Shown one piece after another: positions 1 to 22,913 of a DNA stretch of 64,000 bases (the first letter of the stretch is position 1; every line of letters starts with the position of its first letter). The notes under the pieces were generated by a model. It had not been told where the DNA came from, ran no database searches, and saw nothing but the letters and a program-made list of their open reading frames with translations. A program made the translations under genes and the position numbers. The stretch is from Echinometra lucunter. Taxonomy: Eukaryota > Echinodermata > Echinoidea > Camarodonta > Echinometridae. The DNA lies in the NCBI GenBank assembly GCA_029962745.1, contig CM057154.1, forward strand, positions 23,176,276 to 23,240,275. Direction: 5' to 3'.

Positions 1-93
1 TAACTTCATATGTTTTTCTATTTTCACATTCATGCATGGTCACACCCTGTATTATGAAAGTTTTGTCAGACTTTTTTGCTGTTGGTTGGTTGG

Positions 94-132
94 TTTGTTT
101 GTTTGTTTGTTTGTTTGTTTGTTTGTTTGTTT
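94..132. repeat. GTTT microsatellite
   Basis: About ten GTTT units in LIMK intronic sequence. Confidence 0.85.
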
Positions 133-819
133 TGTGTCTGCAGACTGTAGTGACTAGACTGTTTAGAGAGAACACTTTAGAGGAAATTATCATTGTTTAT
201 ATTGGAATTAATTAACATAATGATATGAAATTTTGACTCGTAATGAATATTTTAGATGGATATATTACAAATCATGCCAAAGAAAATCATGCCTCAAGCT
301 TTCTTTCTTCATCTTCCAGTGCTGTAGGAAGCACATCCATTAGATAGTTGGAAGTTAATTGCAAGAAAACAATTTTATGAAAGCTTTCTGAGAGATTTGT
401 AAGATAGGATGAAAAAGACCTAAAAGACCTTGTAGAGAAGTAATATTGAAGATTGTTTCAGTTCAGGTCAGTTTTACTGTGGAAAACTTCTGGAACTTTC
501 GAAATCTGGTAGTAGTTGCAGTATAGCCATATGGTTGTCTGGTTTCTCTGAAGTTGAGTCATTTCTTTCGCCTCCTGTTCCGCTTTCTGTGCACCCATGT
601 GATCAGTAACCTGGCTTTGAAAGCAAAGCCTTTTGCACAGATGTTTTAACTTGCTCATCAAAGTAGTAGGAAATATCGCCCAGATTGAGTTGAAAATTCC
701 CTCCTGTTTAATTCTACCCTGTATGGATTTGTTGTCACGATTTCCAGCTTGAACAAGCTTAAATTTAAGCACATACATGTACATGTATGCAGAGCTATCA
801 TTAGAAACATGGTTATTAA

Positions 820-1227
820 CCCATTCGTGACAAAGGTCCACATTTTGTGGTTTGGCCTAATATCTTTTGATGCAAAGCCCTAAAAATCATACCAAATACA
901 TGAGCAGAAAGAGCAAAAAATTCTACACAAACTGTGCCCATTTTGGTTGCGTCATTATTTGTTGTTTGATGCTGAAATTTTTAAAAAGGAAAATAAGCAT
1001 TAAAATCCTTAAATTGGCAATGTGATAAAAAGTTTAAAGTCACCATTTTCCCCTGCAAATTGACAACTTTTTGACTTCTCATCATACTTTCTGTCAATTT
1101 ATATTCATTTCATATACATGACATTTTATAAGAAAAATGTAGCAATAAAATAAAAATGTTGGTGTTGCCAATTTGAAGAATAAAAGCTGATCAAATTAGG
1201 CTTTAAATAATTCCTGTCACGAATGGG
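820..1227 (+). mobile_element. TTAA-flanked MITE, copy 1 (piggyBac-like ends)
   Basis: Ends are CCCATTCGTGACA and TGTCACGAATGGG, exact inverted repeats, bracketed by TTAA at 816-819 and 1228-1231. TTAA targets and CCC-starting ends are what piggyBac transposases leave. No transposase is encoded; short open frames inside are incidental. Confidence 0.85.
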
Positions 1228-1709
1228 TTAAGAGGTGATAGGGGTCGAATGTACAGTTTTGGCATTGCCCACAAAAATCTTTGTCAGATTTCTTTGCTTC
1301 TAGATGATGAATAGCAAGATACTAGCAAAACTAAGATGCTTTGAAAGGTTTTTTTTTTCCTGTTCTAGTAGAATTTCAAACAAATGAAAGGCAAAAATAG
1401 TTTATATCCCTGGACAGGGACAAAAACTCCAAAAGTCAAAGGGCATTATACATTGACTACATACCTGTAAGAATTCTGTGCATACATGTAGCATAACAAA
1501 GCCATGTGATCAATGTGTGGGAAACCATCAAGGTCGATACATGTAGGTCCCAGTGTAGTGAAGAGTATAGCCATAATAATATTGTGTTCCTTTTAGATTT
1601 ACAGTATACAAAAATTCACCAGAGACCTTGATTGGAATGAATATCACCAGATTTCACACATGTATGATATCTTTTGAGTTTTGATACAAGGGGAATACAT
1701 TGTATGTGG

Positions 1710-1955
1710 AGGGTGCTGTGGTATAGTGGTTCATTCATTTGTCTCTCAATCAAAGGTTTGAGGGTTTGAATCCCAGCCCAGCACTAACTTCTTTTGGCAA
1801 GACATTTATCCACATTTTCCACCTCAGGTCTACCCAGGTGTAAATGGATACCTGGCAATTGCTGGGGTGAGAATTACAGAGCTCTCAGGGAAAACGTCAA
1901 TTATGCTGCTAAGGCTTTCCTGAGTGAACAAAATTATTACTGTTATTATTACTAG
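1710..1955 (+). mobile_element. tRNA-derived SINE
   Basis: The head resembles a tRNA with pol III A box (TGGTATAGTGGTT) and B box (GGTTTGAATCC), followed by the body (CACTAACTTCTTTTGGCAAG ... CCTGGCAATTGCTGGGG) and an ATT-rich tail. Confidence 0.75.
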
Positions 1956-2151
1956 TTTCTCTCGAATTTTCTTTTTGCATACCAGAACTCTACATTAGCT
2001 TTAACATGCTCCTGTCCCATGGTAGATGTCATGTAATAGCTCAGATAAAGTTCCTCTTGGCAGATTTGAAGGGAAATGATGGCCATCGATACAGAGCAGG
2101 TCATTTCCTTTTGTACACTGTGGCTGACTTCGCACTGATATACCCTTTTAA

Positions 2152-2556
2152 CCCATTCGTGACAGAGGTCCACATTTTGTGGTTGGGCCTAATATCTTTT
2201 GATGCAAAGCCCTAAAAATCATACCAAATACATGAGTAGAAAGAGCATAAAATTCTACACAAACTGCGCCCATTTTGGTTGCGTCAATATTCGTTGTTTG
2301 ATGCTGAAAGTTTTTAAAAGGAAAATAAGCATTAAAATCCTTAAATTGGCAATGTGATAGAAAGTTTAAAATCACCGTTTTCCCCTGCAAATTGGCAACT
2401 TTTTGACTTATCATAATTTCTGTCAATTTATATTCATTTCAGATACATGACATTTTATAAGAAAAATGTAGCAATAAAATAAAAATGTTGGTGTTGCCAA
2501 TTTGAAGAATAAAAGCTGATCAAATTAGGCTTTAAATAATTCCTGTCACGAATGGA
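2152..2556 (+). mobile_element. TTAA-flanked MITE, copy 2
   Basis: Nearly identical to 820-1227, same orientation, bracketed by TTAA at 2148-2151 and 2557-2560. The right end carries one change (GAATGGA). Confidence 0.85.
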
Positions 2557-2884
2557 TTAAAGCCTTTTTCACAATTCACATATGCTACATTATACCCCTT
2601 TAGAAAAAAAAAGAAAAAAAAAAAGAGGGGGGTTAAAATGTATTGCATATCAGATTTTTGCATTTTATAACACTTTGGTAGTTAGTATACACATAACACC
2701 TCTGTTGAGTCCGTCATAACCTTTTGCAATTTATTTAGTACACAAAAATACTGCTGCATTTTAAAATTTTTTTACACTGTTCACTGTATCTGAACGAGCC
2801 TTGAGCAGTTGCTAACATCCAGTGTACATGTATGTGGTGCACGTGTCTGTCGTTGTTTTCTGTATCATTGGAATATCAAGTGCA

Positions 2885-3290
2885 AAGCCCAGTGCACACT
2901 ATACGATATTTCTGCGATCCAATTTTTGAAAATTTGTTATAGCAATTGATATGACCATTCAAACGTGTGTATCTTAATGATAGTCATATGAATACTGAAA
3001 TCGAAATCCCGGGCTATTGTGAGTCTCCTTGTAGGAATAAAACTGGAGTCAATTCTGAATCATACTGACGTCATGGCAGCCCTGCGATTGTCTACGATTT
3101 GAAGCCGATTTGGCCTTTACTCTGACCAAAAGGCTTGTAGCTTACTAAATTTTTATTTTGATATTCCTGCGCGTCATTATTCTGAACTTCATATAAGATC
3201 ATTTCACTTGTTTAAACTTTCATATCAAATGCAAAATGCAATTTGTTAAAAAATCAGGTCGCAGTAGGATCGTGCAGTGTGCGCCGGACC
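2885..3290. mobile_element. MITE with about 30-bp imperfect inverted ends
   Basis: Left CCCAGTGCACACTATACGAT; right ATCGTGCAGTGTGCGCCGG. A fragment with the same interior (AAGCC.ATTTGGC.CTTACTCTGA) recurs at about 20755-20815. Confidence 0.65.
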
Positions 3291-6087
3291 TAACTTAAAG
3301 GTGTACCAATCTCCTTTAAAAATATTTTGTGTACAGCTAGACTATGTAGAAGAAAACACAAAAACCTTGAATACATTATACAAATATACCAAGCTGTGAG
3401 AAAGTATAGTGGAAATTATTTATCTGAGGAGGGATTGGCATAGCATAGTAACTATTGCCAGTCCCTTCGAAGATATATGATTTTCACTATACTTTCCAAC
3501 TAAATGCTTGGATATTTGTTTTGTATCTCTTCTTTACAACTAATTTAAAAACAAAAAACAAAAAACATAAGACCGTTGACTAACCTGATGTTTCCATGAT
3601 AGTAACTTGTATAGACTCTTGCTGTTTGGTCGAAGACCCTCACGTCAGTGGACAGAAACATGGCTTGCATGGTGAACAGTGAAAGTCTACAAATTATTGC
3701 TACATATAGTATGAAAATCTAGATCATGGTCTATGCACGACAAATACTTCATAGTTCCAGTAAAATCTCCAAAGAAAAGTTGGCAAACTGACTTATGCCT
3801 CATTTGTTTTTTGCAGCAATGTAACTTAGGTCAAAGCAAACTTCCTCGGAGGCCGCCATGTTTGTTTATATATCCAATCTGAACCGATTAGCTAGCTACC
3901 AGCTGATCTGGATCGGGCGCTGGAGCGCGGCGCGGGGCTAAAGTACCGGTTACTTGCGCCGATACTGCAGGCGGCAAGTTGATGAGCAGTCCGTATAAGG
4001 ACCGGACTCGCTTAGTGGGTCACTGCACATTCGAATTTGACACAAATTTTGTCAATGAACAGTGAGCATGCACAGTAGTGCCTTGGAAGAAAATATGAAA
4101 TAGAGCATGCGCAGTTCTGCCCAGGAAAAAAATAGTTAAAGATATTTGGAGCTCTGGCAGAGATTTGTTTTTTCCTAGTGAAATTGTCTTTTATCATGTG
4201 AGCACCAATTGACCAATCATTTATTTAGAATATTCATGAACATTCATAGAAGGGATATAAAGCATTATATTGGTTTAGATGGTTGAGAAATATGAAGGAA
4301 ATAAAGGATAGCATCAACGTGCAGTACTCGTGTTAGACTTTGATGCTGTAAATTCCCTGATTTATTCAGGCTTGTGTTTCCACTAGTGTAGTCAGCTGAA
4401 CATTGTTTATTGACAATATGTTTTGAACTTGCAAAAAATTTGTTAGAAGTTATGTGTGAAAGTATAATGAAACTCATGTTTTTTATATAAAGGGACATGA
4501 AACCCTCAATATATGGCACAGTATGTCTTTTGTTGGTTGGTACACATTCCCAAATTTTGCCAACATGCTTTATGATGTTTTACCCACAATCCCGTTGTTC
4601 AAACTGCATAATAGAATGAACCATGTATTGCTTTGTGAAATGGAAAGAGAAAACAAAATTAATGTAAAACCACACTTTCTCTCTCCAAAATAGTCAATGC
4701 TAGACTATCAAAACCACTTTCAGTACCTTGGGTGGATCTTGTTGTGTTTCCTTGAAATGGTCGTACCATCCCGCGTTGGCACCGATCCATTCACACTTAA
4801 GTAGCTGAATAGAACCTCTTTTCATACCAGTTGTGAAGCTGTTTATAGATTAAATGAGATTGTCATTGCCGTTATCAGGAAGGAAATGAGGTCACTGTTT
4901 GGGTATTGTTCTTTTTACCCAAATAAACTACAAATTAGGGGTTTTCCAAACAGCATATCATATTTTTTCATAGGAAGTGAGTCTACTGATGTCAAGAGCA
5001 TTTCAGCCATGAGAGGTTCAAAGCATATTACTTTTGGTTGTGGGATTTGAAACATTGGACCATTCTGAAATGTAAATTGGAGGATTACTTTTACATTGAT
5101 GAGCCACCATACTTGCTAATGTTCTGTTATACGGCCTGACATCCTGATCTGCTGAAAAACAGAATTGGCTTTGCTTATTGCTTCAGAGATCCTGTTCTGA
5201 GCAGCTTTCATGTCTTGTTTTTAAGATTGGACTATTAAAGTATTGGAATGGTGGATACTATATAGTTTACATTGTATGTGTTGTTTCTGTACAGTCGAAG
5301 TAGAATGTACAAAGTGTATTTGTCCTGTGATAAGCATCCCGTCTCTGTGATGTGTTTTGCTCTGAAGTTACCATACATGTAGAGTGTCTTTTATCTGATT
5401 TACTGGAAAGCAATATTACAAGGGTATCAACCATGCTGTGCACGGAGATTTGTCTACAAAGTCAGTCACATGACCCGAGTGATGGGTCAAAGGTTTTGAA
5501 TTCAATGTCCTGCAACTGGGAAGAAAAGTAAGTGTAATGGACATTTATGGTTGGACCTATTACTCATCGACTGCCTTTAATTGATTACATCGCATCTCAG
5601 AAAATATTCGTTAATTTTACCTTAATTTCGTCTTGTGCAGAAAATGCAGCAGATTAACATTTCATGTTCACATTATTGAATCGTATGATACGCACTGAAA
5701 TCTCGGCGACAAACGCATGTGATGTTTTTTACTATGCGCCTGTGTGAGCTCATCATTTAAACCGACCGCCTGTCCTCTGTATTGATTAAGCATGTATTTA
5801 TCATTTTCATTATCATCATAATCATCATCATCATCATTATTATAGTTATTTCATCCTCATTTCTCTTGGACTTGGGTTATAATTACCTGTTTGATGACTG
5901 TGGCGTATTGCACTAAGTTCCACGCGTACTTTTTTATTTTATACGCAGGAAAGCAATTGCGTGAAGGTGGTTGATGAGTAGTAGAGCTACCATACAGACT
6001 GCTCAGTTAACCCATTAACTACTAAATTCATGTTCCCATAGGCTTAATGCAGAGTCCATCCGGTTCCAGTAGTCATTAGGTTTGTAT

Positions 6088-6653
6088 TTTAAAGGTAAAG
6101 TCCACCCCAGTTTCGCTGTTTCAATAAAAGGAGATGAATTTGAACAGCATTTTAAAAAAGAAATGAGCAAAATCGGTCAAAGAATAAGAAAATTACACTC
6201 ATTTACATTTTCTAGTAAATTGCTCTCGGCTCTGCAAATGGGCAACAATGATGGCATCGTATGCGAGCAGCTCTCCATTCACTTTGTACATGAAATTTCA
6301 CATTTTCTCAATTTTCTTGGAAGTTACCCATTTTCTCACCCCATATTCAAAGTATGTTATGTAAAAAGCAATTCTTCTGAACATACATTGACTATGGGGG
6401 TTAGAAAATGTGTAACTTCCAAGAAAATTGAAAAAATGTGAATTTCATGTACAAAGTGAATTGAGAGCTGCTCGCATATGATGTCATTAGTGTTGTCAAT
6501 TTGCAGAGCCGAGTGTAATTTACTAGAAAATGTAAATGAGTGTAATTTTCTTATTCTTTGAATGATTTTGCTCATTTCTTTTTTAAAATGCTGTTCAAAT
6601 TTAACTCTTTTTATTGAAACAGTGAAACTTCTGGGGTGGACTTTGCCTTTAAC
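6088..6653. mobile_element. 566-bp foldback element, copy 1
   Basis: The two halves are near-perfect inverted copies (arms about 280 bp, meeting near 6370). The left end is TTAAAGGTAAAGTCCACCCC and the right end its complement GGGGTGGACTTTGCCTTTAA. Open frames on either strand reflect the palindrome and are not genes. It lies in the LIMK intron before the first visible exon. Confidence 0.85.
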
Positions 6654-6681
6654 TTTGATGCTGAGAGAGGTTGCATTATAG

Positions 6682-7132
6682 CAGTGCTTCTCAACCTTTT
6701 TTTACCTCGAAGCCCTTTTCGGCTATCAAAATTTTTTTGAGGCCCACATTCATTCTTAAAAAATGTTTTGAGGCCCGTCTCACAGAATCTTAATGAGAAA
6801 AAAAATCAGTAAAACCTGACAAAAGAAAATAGAGAACGAATTCTGTGGCAATTATCTGGACCACTACATTACCTACATTACATTACAAAATACAACCTAC
6901 ATGTATGGTTGCAGTAAGTGAAAGATTGATATAATACCCCCACCCCCAAATGTACAGAAATCTTCAAAAAATTTTAGCACATTGCACTGACGATAATCCA
7001 CAACTGTTGATGTTATTTGAATATGTTTAATAAATTCATTTCAATTTTTGATGTTAACAGTAAAGCTGAATTCAAGAATTTTTTCCAAAATATTTTGGAC
7101 TGACCTCGCAGACCACTGGATGAGAAGTGCTG
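6682..7132. mobile_element. hAT-like MITE with intact 8-bp target duplication
   Basis: Ends CAGTGCTTCTCAACC and its partial complement ATGAGAAGTGCTG, typical hAT termini. Flanked by CATTATAG at 6674-6681 and 7133-7140, identical. Confidence 0.88.
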
Positions 7133-7402
7133 CATTATAGGACTGAATCTCTGAATATTCTCCAACAGTTATGAAAACTGACAACATGGACCTATCCTTT
7201 TGCGATATTGCAGAACATTTTACTCATTTGCGCCAGCACATCTACATCAGTTGACTATTAATAAGCAAAAATGTTATTTTTCTTTTTTGATATGTCTATA
7301 GTCTGTTTGGTGTCAGTCCATTTGATATGATTAGAGTACAAATTTAGTAAATAATGTGGAATTAATCTGTGTTTATATTTTCCTTTCTCTTCTCTTCTAC
7401 AG

Positions 7403-16658
<9,256 letters not shown>

Positions 16659-19174
16659 TTCCACGGCAGAGAAGGGAGCGGTTTCCACTCTAAAATCACT
16701 CCGTGTCAGAGATTCAGACAGTTATCATATCAAAGACTGAAGACCAACTATCCAAGATGTATCTGTAACACAGGCAGACATGAGAAGGGGTTGGTTACCA
16801 GTTTTGAATACGGATGTCACAAGCCAAAGTCATAGAAAGTTATCCGATATTCATCCACAGAGAAGACTCACCACCTACATGTAAAACCTGATCCATATAA
16901 AGTCAGGCTTGAGATAGGAATGGCTACCAGTCTGGAATTAACCAGTGCCATAACCCTGAGAGTCATCTTATATCCTCCACTGCAAATTCTCCTCCTAAAA
17001 CTTGGTTATAGCACCTGCTTGTTGAGAAGAGAATCATTAGCAATTTGGAATCACATCTTGTGCTAAAGAATTTAAAAACAGGCAATTCCAGCAAACAAGG
17101 CATATATTTATGAGAAATTTCAACCATATTTCTCGACTATATTGCATAACTGGACCTCTCCCTCTCCCGGGTCCTTGCTGCTTTCTCTACTTCAGTTGTC
17201 TTCTCTTCTATTTCCAGTATCTTAAAGGTCATGATGCCGGTACTGCGGTCACTTCAAATTCTTTCTGCTTGTGCAAAACCCTGAACTTCACTGAAGAGTT
17301 TTTTCGAAGTCGGACGAAATATGTAGAACACTAAATGATCTTTCCTATATTATGGAAAAGGTAAAATAATCATTGAAGCCGAGAGTTTGATGGGAAAAAT
17401 TTGTTTATTATTAGCAGGGTTATTATGAAGAGGTTAATGAGGGATATTTATTTTTATACCTTTCTTGTAAAAATATGTATGCTATTAAAGATTTTTCATA
17501 AAAGATTGTAATAAGGTTTTCTACAAATAAAATAGTGTGTTTAAGGTTTCTTTAATCATCTTGAACACCCAAGTACTACTTTAAAATAGATTCCAAGTTA
17601 ATGGAATCAGTGAGTGCTAAATTGTGTATTGTGATTTCTTTATCCACACTATATTACATAAAAGATATACAAATATACATATAAAAAAAACTTGCTTATG
17701 TTTGTTTTAGCTCCTTGCTTGATATGTTTTTATGTGCAAGATTTTAACCCATTGAGCACGATTTGATTTTTATAACATGCCTGTTCGAAAGACCCTAGCC
17801 CAAGTTATCTTGGGCTTAATAGTCTTCAACGGGCTTAATAAAGAAATGAATTCTACCAGGAGCATACTTGTCAAATTAATTTGCTGCAATTTGTGCGTAG
17901 TTTTCATGAATACTCGCCTACTTACAGCTGATTCGCTCACCAGTGTATCAGTGTTAGAGTCTGTAGTTTGCAAGATATAACACATTATGAAGCAGCATCA
18001 AAGTTGAATCCCAAAATTCTCATTTCACAGTTCCAAATTGTACTAATAGTTCTGTCAAACTTTTGATATTCAAAAGAAATGGCACATTTCTTGTTTATTT
18101 TGTTCACTTTTGGAAATGAAAACTCACATGTTCAAGGACTTGCCAAATGTTTATAGTTTTCATTCTGAACATTGCATGGTAATAAAATTGCAGGTGCTGA
18201 TCGAGTGTATAAAGGCAATATATTTGTATGCAACATTGGGGATTTTCTGAGAGGAAATGCATACCTTTATTGTAAATGGGCCAAATTTCACCAAATTTTG
18301 CAACACAGTTGTTTGTCTTGTTATGACTATCTTTTAGAATTCTTTCAATAAATGCATCACAAAAAATAAAACAGCTGAAATTATGCATTTTTTCCATGGT
18401 GCAATGTGTTAAAATAAAATTCTATATGCTTTCTTATAATGTAGTCTTTCATCTATGAGAAATTTCTATTTAGATTACAATTTTTTGATCTGTATTTCGT
18501 GAATAGCAAGATATTAAAATGCTTTCATTGGATAAACATTGTATTTTGTGGATGCTTAGAAAATAATTGTTGTATATGTACTTGCTTTTTCTGTGAAAAC
18601 AATCTTGTGAGAAAAAAAAAACAACAACAGCGCTCTCAATGTTGTGTCAAATGTAATAGTATCTCCTACAGACGGTGTGCCAAAATGAAATCTATGTTCT
18701 AAAGTTGTATTGAACAAGTTTTTAGTTTAGTTGTGCCAATTACAGGAAAATATTCCTTGTGCAATTTCTTACAACTCAGATGCCATACTTCTCAGTTTCC
18801 AACATATCTTTATACAGAGGGTTTGCTAAAGCTTGGTTTGTAAAGCTGCTCTATGTAGTTTGTGTTCTTCAAACTTTTTTTGTTTGTTTGTTTACTATTC
18901 AAAGGAAAATGTTTCTTTTATACCACAACTCAAAATCATATACAGTGTATGTCCATTGTTCATATCATTCTAATCAATGTTGTGTCTATTCTGCCTACTG
19001 TTTAGCATGTATCTGTATGCTTTATTGAAGGGAAAGACCAAAATACCGATTAATGAATAGAGGAAATTGGCCATTGAAGAGTGAAAAAAAAAGTTAGATG
19101 CTGGGTTGAACTTAAAGTTGCACCAGCAGATGTTTTCTGTTATTTTTATTGTTGTTGTTGTTTTACTATGATGA

Positions 19175-19450
19175 GATAATATATTGTATTATATAAGATG
19201 GGTTACATAAAACATGGTTTCTGATTGGTCAGATTCGCTCTTCTTGCCATTGCGTAAGTCGTTATATGGCCACAACCGTGGTATATAACACCGTTATATT
19301 GCACGCTTATTTTTGTACAAAATCCCATAGGCAAAGGTATCAATAACTTACGAATTATCGATAATACGGAGTTCGTTGCACTTTGTCAATGTATGTTGCA
19401 ATGTATAGTTTTGTGAGCTCTGATCCCAAGAGCAGTTTCCCATCTTATAT
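19175..19450. mobile_element. MITE with TATATAAGATGGG ends
   Basis: Inverted ends TATATAAGATGGGTTA and TTTCCCATCTTATATA enclose about 240 bp. Confidence 0.5.
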
Positions 19451-19724
19451 AACGCATAGTACATGCTCATTGTCGTCAAATATACCATAAAATGTGCATC
19501 CATAGATATAGAATTTCTCTTGTGCACTATATCTCACCTCGGCCCATGACCTCGGTAACATTATAATGCACTTGAGAAATTCTAAAGCTATTGATGCACA
19601 TATTACGGTATATTCAACTCCAGAGCATGCACTATATGTATATCATGAGTTTTTACTTTTCTTTCTCCTCATGAACACACCATTTCTATATCACCTACTT
19701 TTCTCACCCTCAATCTTTTTCTCT

Positions 19725-19828
19725 CTTACATCTATCTCTCTCTATCTCTATCTCTCTCTCTTTCTATCTCTCTCTTACATATCTCTCTCTCTTTCTATCT
19801 CTTTCTTACATATCTCTATCTCTCTCTA

Positions 19829-19877
<49 letters not shown>

Positions 19878-19900
19878 TTCTATCTCTCTCTGTCTCTTCT
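19725..19900. repeat. TCTCTA microsatellite
   Basis: TCTCTA and TCTC units with occasional TTACATA interruptions, followed by poly-C at 19916. Confidence 0.85.
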
Positions 19901-20832
19901 GTAATGCTTTTTGTCTCCCCCCCCCCCAATCGGACACACTCTTTATATTCTCTGTAATGAAATCTAGCCTGAAGAGCATTAAAAATTATAAGCATTTAGA
20001 TATTGTACTGGTGTATGCAGGGGAGAAAGAAATATGACTGGCTGAAAATCATTTAAGAGTCCAAAGTCCAAACATTCTAATTTACGTAAAGATGAAGGCA
20101 ATTTGAATAGTCCATATAAAAAGGACCAACATGGAAATACAGTATTGCAGACAGTACAAATGATATGTGTTGAAAGAGTAATGAAACTTGAATTTATTCC
20201 AGAAATTTCCAATTTGTGTTGTATTGAGTCTTGTAAATGATCTCAATAAATCTAATTCTTTTACGAGGTGAAATATTACACAGTACATTGTGCATATATA
20301 GTGTTGTTTGTGTGATTTCTTTTAATAAAGAATTGAAAGAGATTTGCTCATATGAGAGAGGACCAGGGATATGTCCTAGTAGACCTCCTATTGGGGATGA
20401 AAAGCAAGCACTAAATTAAGCTGTTGAGCATGATTTGATTTCAGTAAAATACATATTTTCCTTAGACCCAGTTATCTCGGGCTTGGGGTTCAACAGGTTA
20501 TTAGAAAATAATAATTTTGGTCTGGCAATGTTTGACCAAAGCCTAATGCGAATGTATGAGTTCTGATTTTGGTAAAAGTTGTTGGCACTATATGAACATT
20601 CAAACATTAAATCTTAATGATCAAAGTTCTGAATTATAGATTTATGATACTAAAATCAGAATCGCTGGTTACAGCAAGCCACCTGAAAGGAGCAAGAGCG
20701 AAATAAAATTCTGAATTGTAGTGATGTTACAGTAGTCTTGTGATCATTACAATGTGAAGCCAATTTGGCTCTTACTCTGATTAAAAGGCTTGCAGTACAC
20801 CAAAATTTACATACCAGGCTGCTGTTGCATAA

Positions 20833-20998
20833 CATACAAATATTGACTGCTTTGAGGGGCATGGTTGGAACTATAACCCAAGGTGATCTCAAAACTGTAC
20901 TATGTCCGAGGCGAAGTCAAGGGGCATAGTACAGTCTCGAGATCATCGAGGAGCTATAGTTTTAACCGTGACCCGAAAATAAGCAGTCAATATTTGTT
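20833..20998. mobile_element. foldback MITE, arms about 70 bp
   Basis: The left arm begins CAAATATTGACTGCTT and the right arm ends AAGCAGTCAATATTTG; inner parts (ACTGTACTATG) also pair. Confidence 0.7.
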
Positions 20999-21447
20999 TT
21001 ATATAGCACATCCCACTTAATTCATGCTAAATTAAGGCATTTAAATTAAGTTGTTGCTACCGGTCAGATCAGAAAAATTAAAGTATGATTAAATTTTCAC
21101 AATGCACAAGTATAGACGGTGTGCAAGATATACTTCTAGCCAGGCGCTCGGCATATAAGAATGGAGAAGGGTAATTATAACAAATTATGTTATGCAGGGC
21201 CCGCTGGAAGATTAGCTGATAGCTAAAGTAGTTGCCCTGGGTAAATAAGGGCAATTATTTACTTATTACTTATGCGCATCTTACCTGGCCTACTTCTCTA
21301 GAGCTAGCGTGCAACAAACCATGTACTTATGTATTGTACACAGAGGTAGAACTAAATGCCCATTCAATAGTTTTTTCGCTATATGCCCGGCAGTCAGCTA
21401 GCAGTTTCCATGACTGCCCCTTCGACCAATCAGAGGCCTAGAATCTT

Positions 21448-21602
21448 AAAATAAAGTATATAAAATTTGCTATTATAGTAACTTTGCCATCAATGGTAAC
21501 TTTCATAAAATACTGGATTCTGATTGGCTGTTGAGCAATGTTACCATGTAGTTACACTGATGGCAAAGTTACTGTAATAACAAGTCTTTATGCAACGGCA
21601 CC
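21448..21602. mobile_element. TIR mini-element with CTGATTGGCTG core
   Basis: Inverted ends CTATTATAGTAACTTTGCCA and TGGCAAAGTTACTGTAATA. A relative lies at about 28223-28370 (CAGCCAATCAAAATC core, opposite orientation). Confidence 0.6.
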
Positions 21603-22100
21603 CAGGGCTGTGTTTCTTGAGACCATCATAAGCCTAATTTCTTGCACATCCCATTGAAACCTGCGTTGCAGATTAACACATGTTTCAATGGTATGTCCAT
21701 GAACTTAGACTTATAACAATTTCAAGAACCCAGCCCAGCATTCCTGTCATTTTTCCGAACATCAGTTACAGTAATTGACTTGTTTAATTTTTCACATCTT
21801 ATGCAAAATGCGATTTCTTTCCTTACTGGGTCGCGGTTGGAATGTATAATGCACAGTGGCCTTTAGATTAAGCATCTGACAAACATTTCTTTTTAATTTA
21901 TTATCAAAGAAATAAGCTTTAGCATAAGCACCACAGTTACAGTATAATAATAATAATAAGCAGTTCTTAGAGACGCATAATACCATATAAATAGTCTCTA
22001 TGCGTGTAGAAGAATTATTGTTTTGTATAGGGCTAATACATGTGCTTCTTAAAAAGGTACGTTTTTAACACAGATTTGAATGTGAGTTTTACACCGAATC

Positions 22101-22354
22101 AAACAATGCATCAAAGATTTTGAAGAGGCACACCCATTTAGCTTTCAGTTTTGCATACCAGTGAACATATATTGTAGAATGGACGTAATTTTGAAGTGTC
22201 ACTTTCCAAGTTTCTATATTGTGTATAAAACAATGCATCAAAGATTTTGAAGAGGCACACCCATTTAGCTTTCAGTTTTGCATACCAGTGAACAAATATT
22301 GTAGAATGGATGGAATTTTGAAGTGTCACTTTCCAAGTTTCTATATTGTGTATA
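22101..22354 (+). repeat. two tandem units of 127 bp
   Basis: Near-identical copies beginning AAACAATGCATC at 22101 and 22228. It lies downstream of the RPUSD4 stop, possibly in its 3' UTR. Confidence 0.75.
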
Positions 22355-22913
22355 AAACAATAATTCAACCTTGAGCTATAAGTGCTACAAGTTATTCAAA
22401 TCACTATCACCTTGATACAGTATCTTATATTTCTTGACCAAGAAAGGACAGGTTTCTTCTTAATCAATGAAGAGATGTTTTAAACTTTAACATGATAAAT
22501 ATGTAATCTGCAAAAAGCTCTATGAATGAAGACTTAATTATCTTAAAATATATCCTCATGCAACAGATATTAAAAAATGTTGTTGGCACTATAGAAAGAT
22601 GAAATCATAATTGATCCTTTCAGAAAACAAAATGTTAATTTCCACTTTATCATGCACTGGGTGGAGGCATCCAGGAAAATCTTGCAGTGAGGACAATCTG
22701 AAGAATAACATGTTGACTACCAAAGCCTTCACACAGGCTTGGAACAGGTACGTACCAACCTGTTCCCATTGGCTATGGGTTAGTAGTCTGTTTCAGTCTA
22801 ATCATATCCAAGAATCATATTGCAGTTGTATAGCTGAAGTCTTCAAGGAAAAATCTATTTATCATGAAAAAACTTGGCAGACAAATACTCCATTTTGGTT
22901 TATGTAATTATAT

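Larger units (their letters stand above)
16659..22913. other. LIMK 3' UTR followed by intergenic spacer
   Basis: No coding exon was recognised. The first part is probably LIMK 3' UTR: AT-rich, with AATAAA-type signals such as the one near 17525; the real cleavage site cannot be chosen from sequence. The rest holds small inverted-repeat elements (about 19175-19450, 20833-20998, 21448-21602), a TCTCTA microsatellite (19725-19900), a two-copy tandem repeat (22101-22354) and degenerate TTAA-type mini-elements near 17748 and 20417. Confidence 0.5.

Noticed and set aside
2148..2426. 92-residue frame, recurring at 30743
   Set aside because: It lies within copies of a TTAA MITE and has no known domain.
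3880..4010. GC-rich patch with TTGATGAG and an AGTCCG/CGGACT hairpin, considered as a ribozyme or CpG promoter
   Set aside because: No GAAA box follows the hairpin and no exon starts nearby; nothing more could be supported.
6082..6575. Overlapping frames on both strands with near-identical peptides, also at 11589-11948
   Set aside because: They come from the two arms of foldback elements; no gene-like context.
1..7402. LIM or PDZ exons of LIMK
   Set aside because: Looked for Cys-rich LIM patterns and PDZ-like stretches on the plus strand without finding any; they are presumed to lie upstream.
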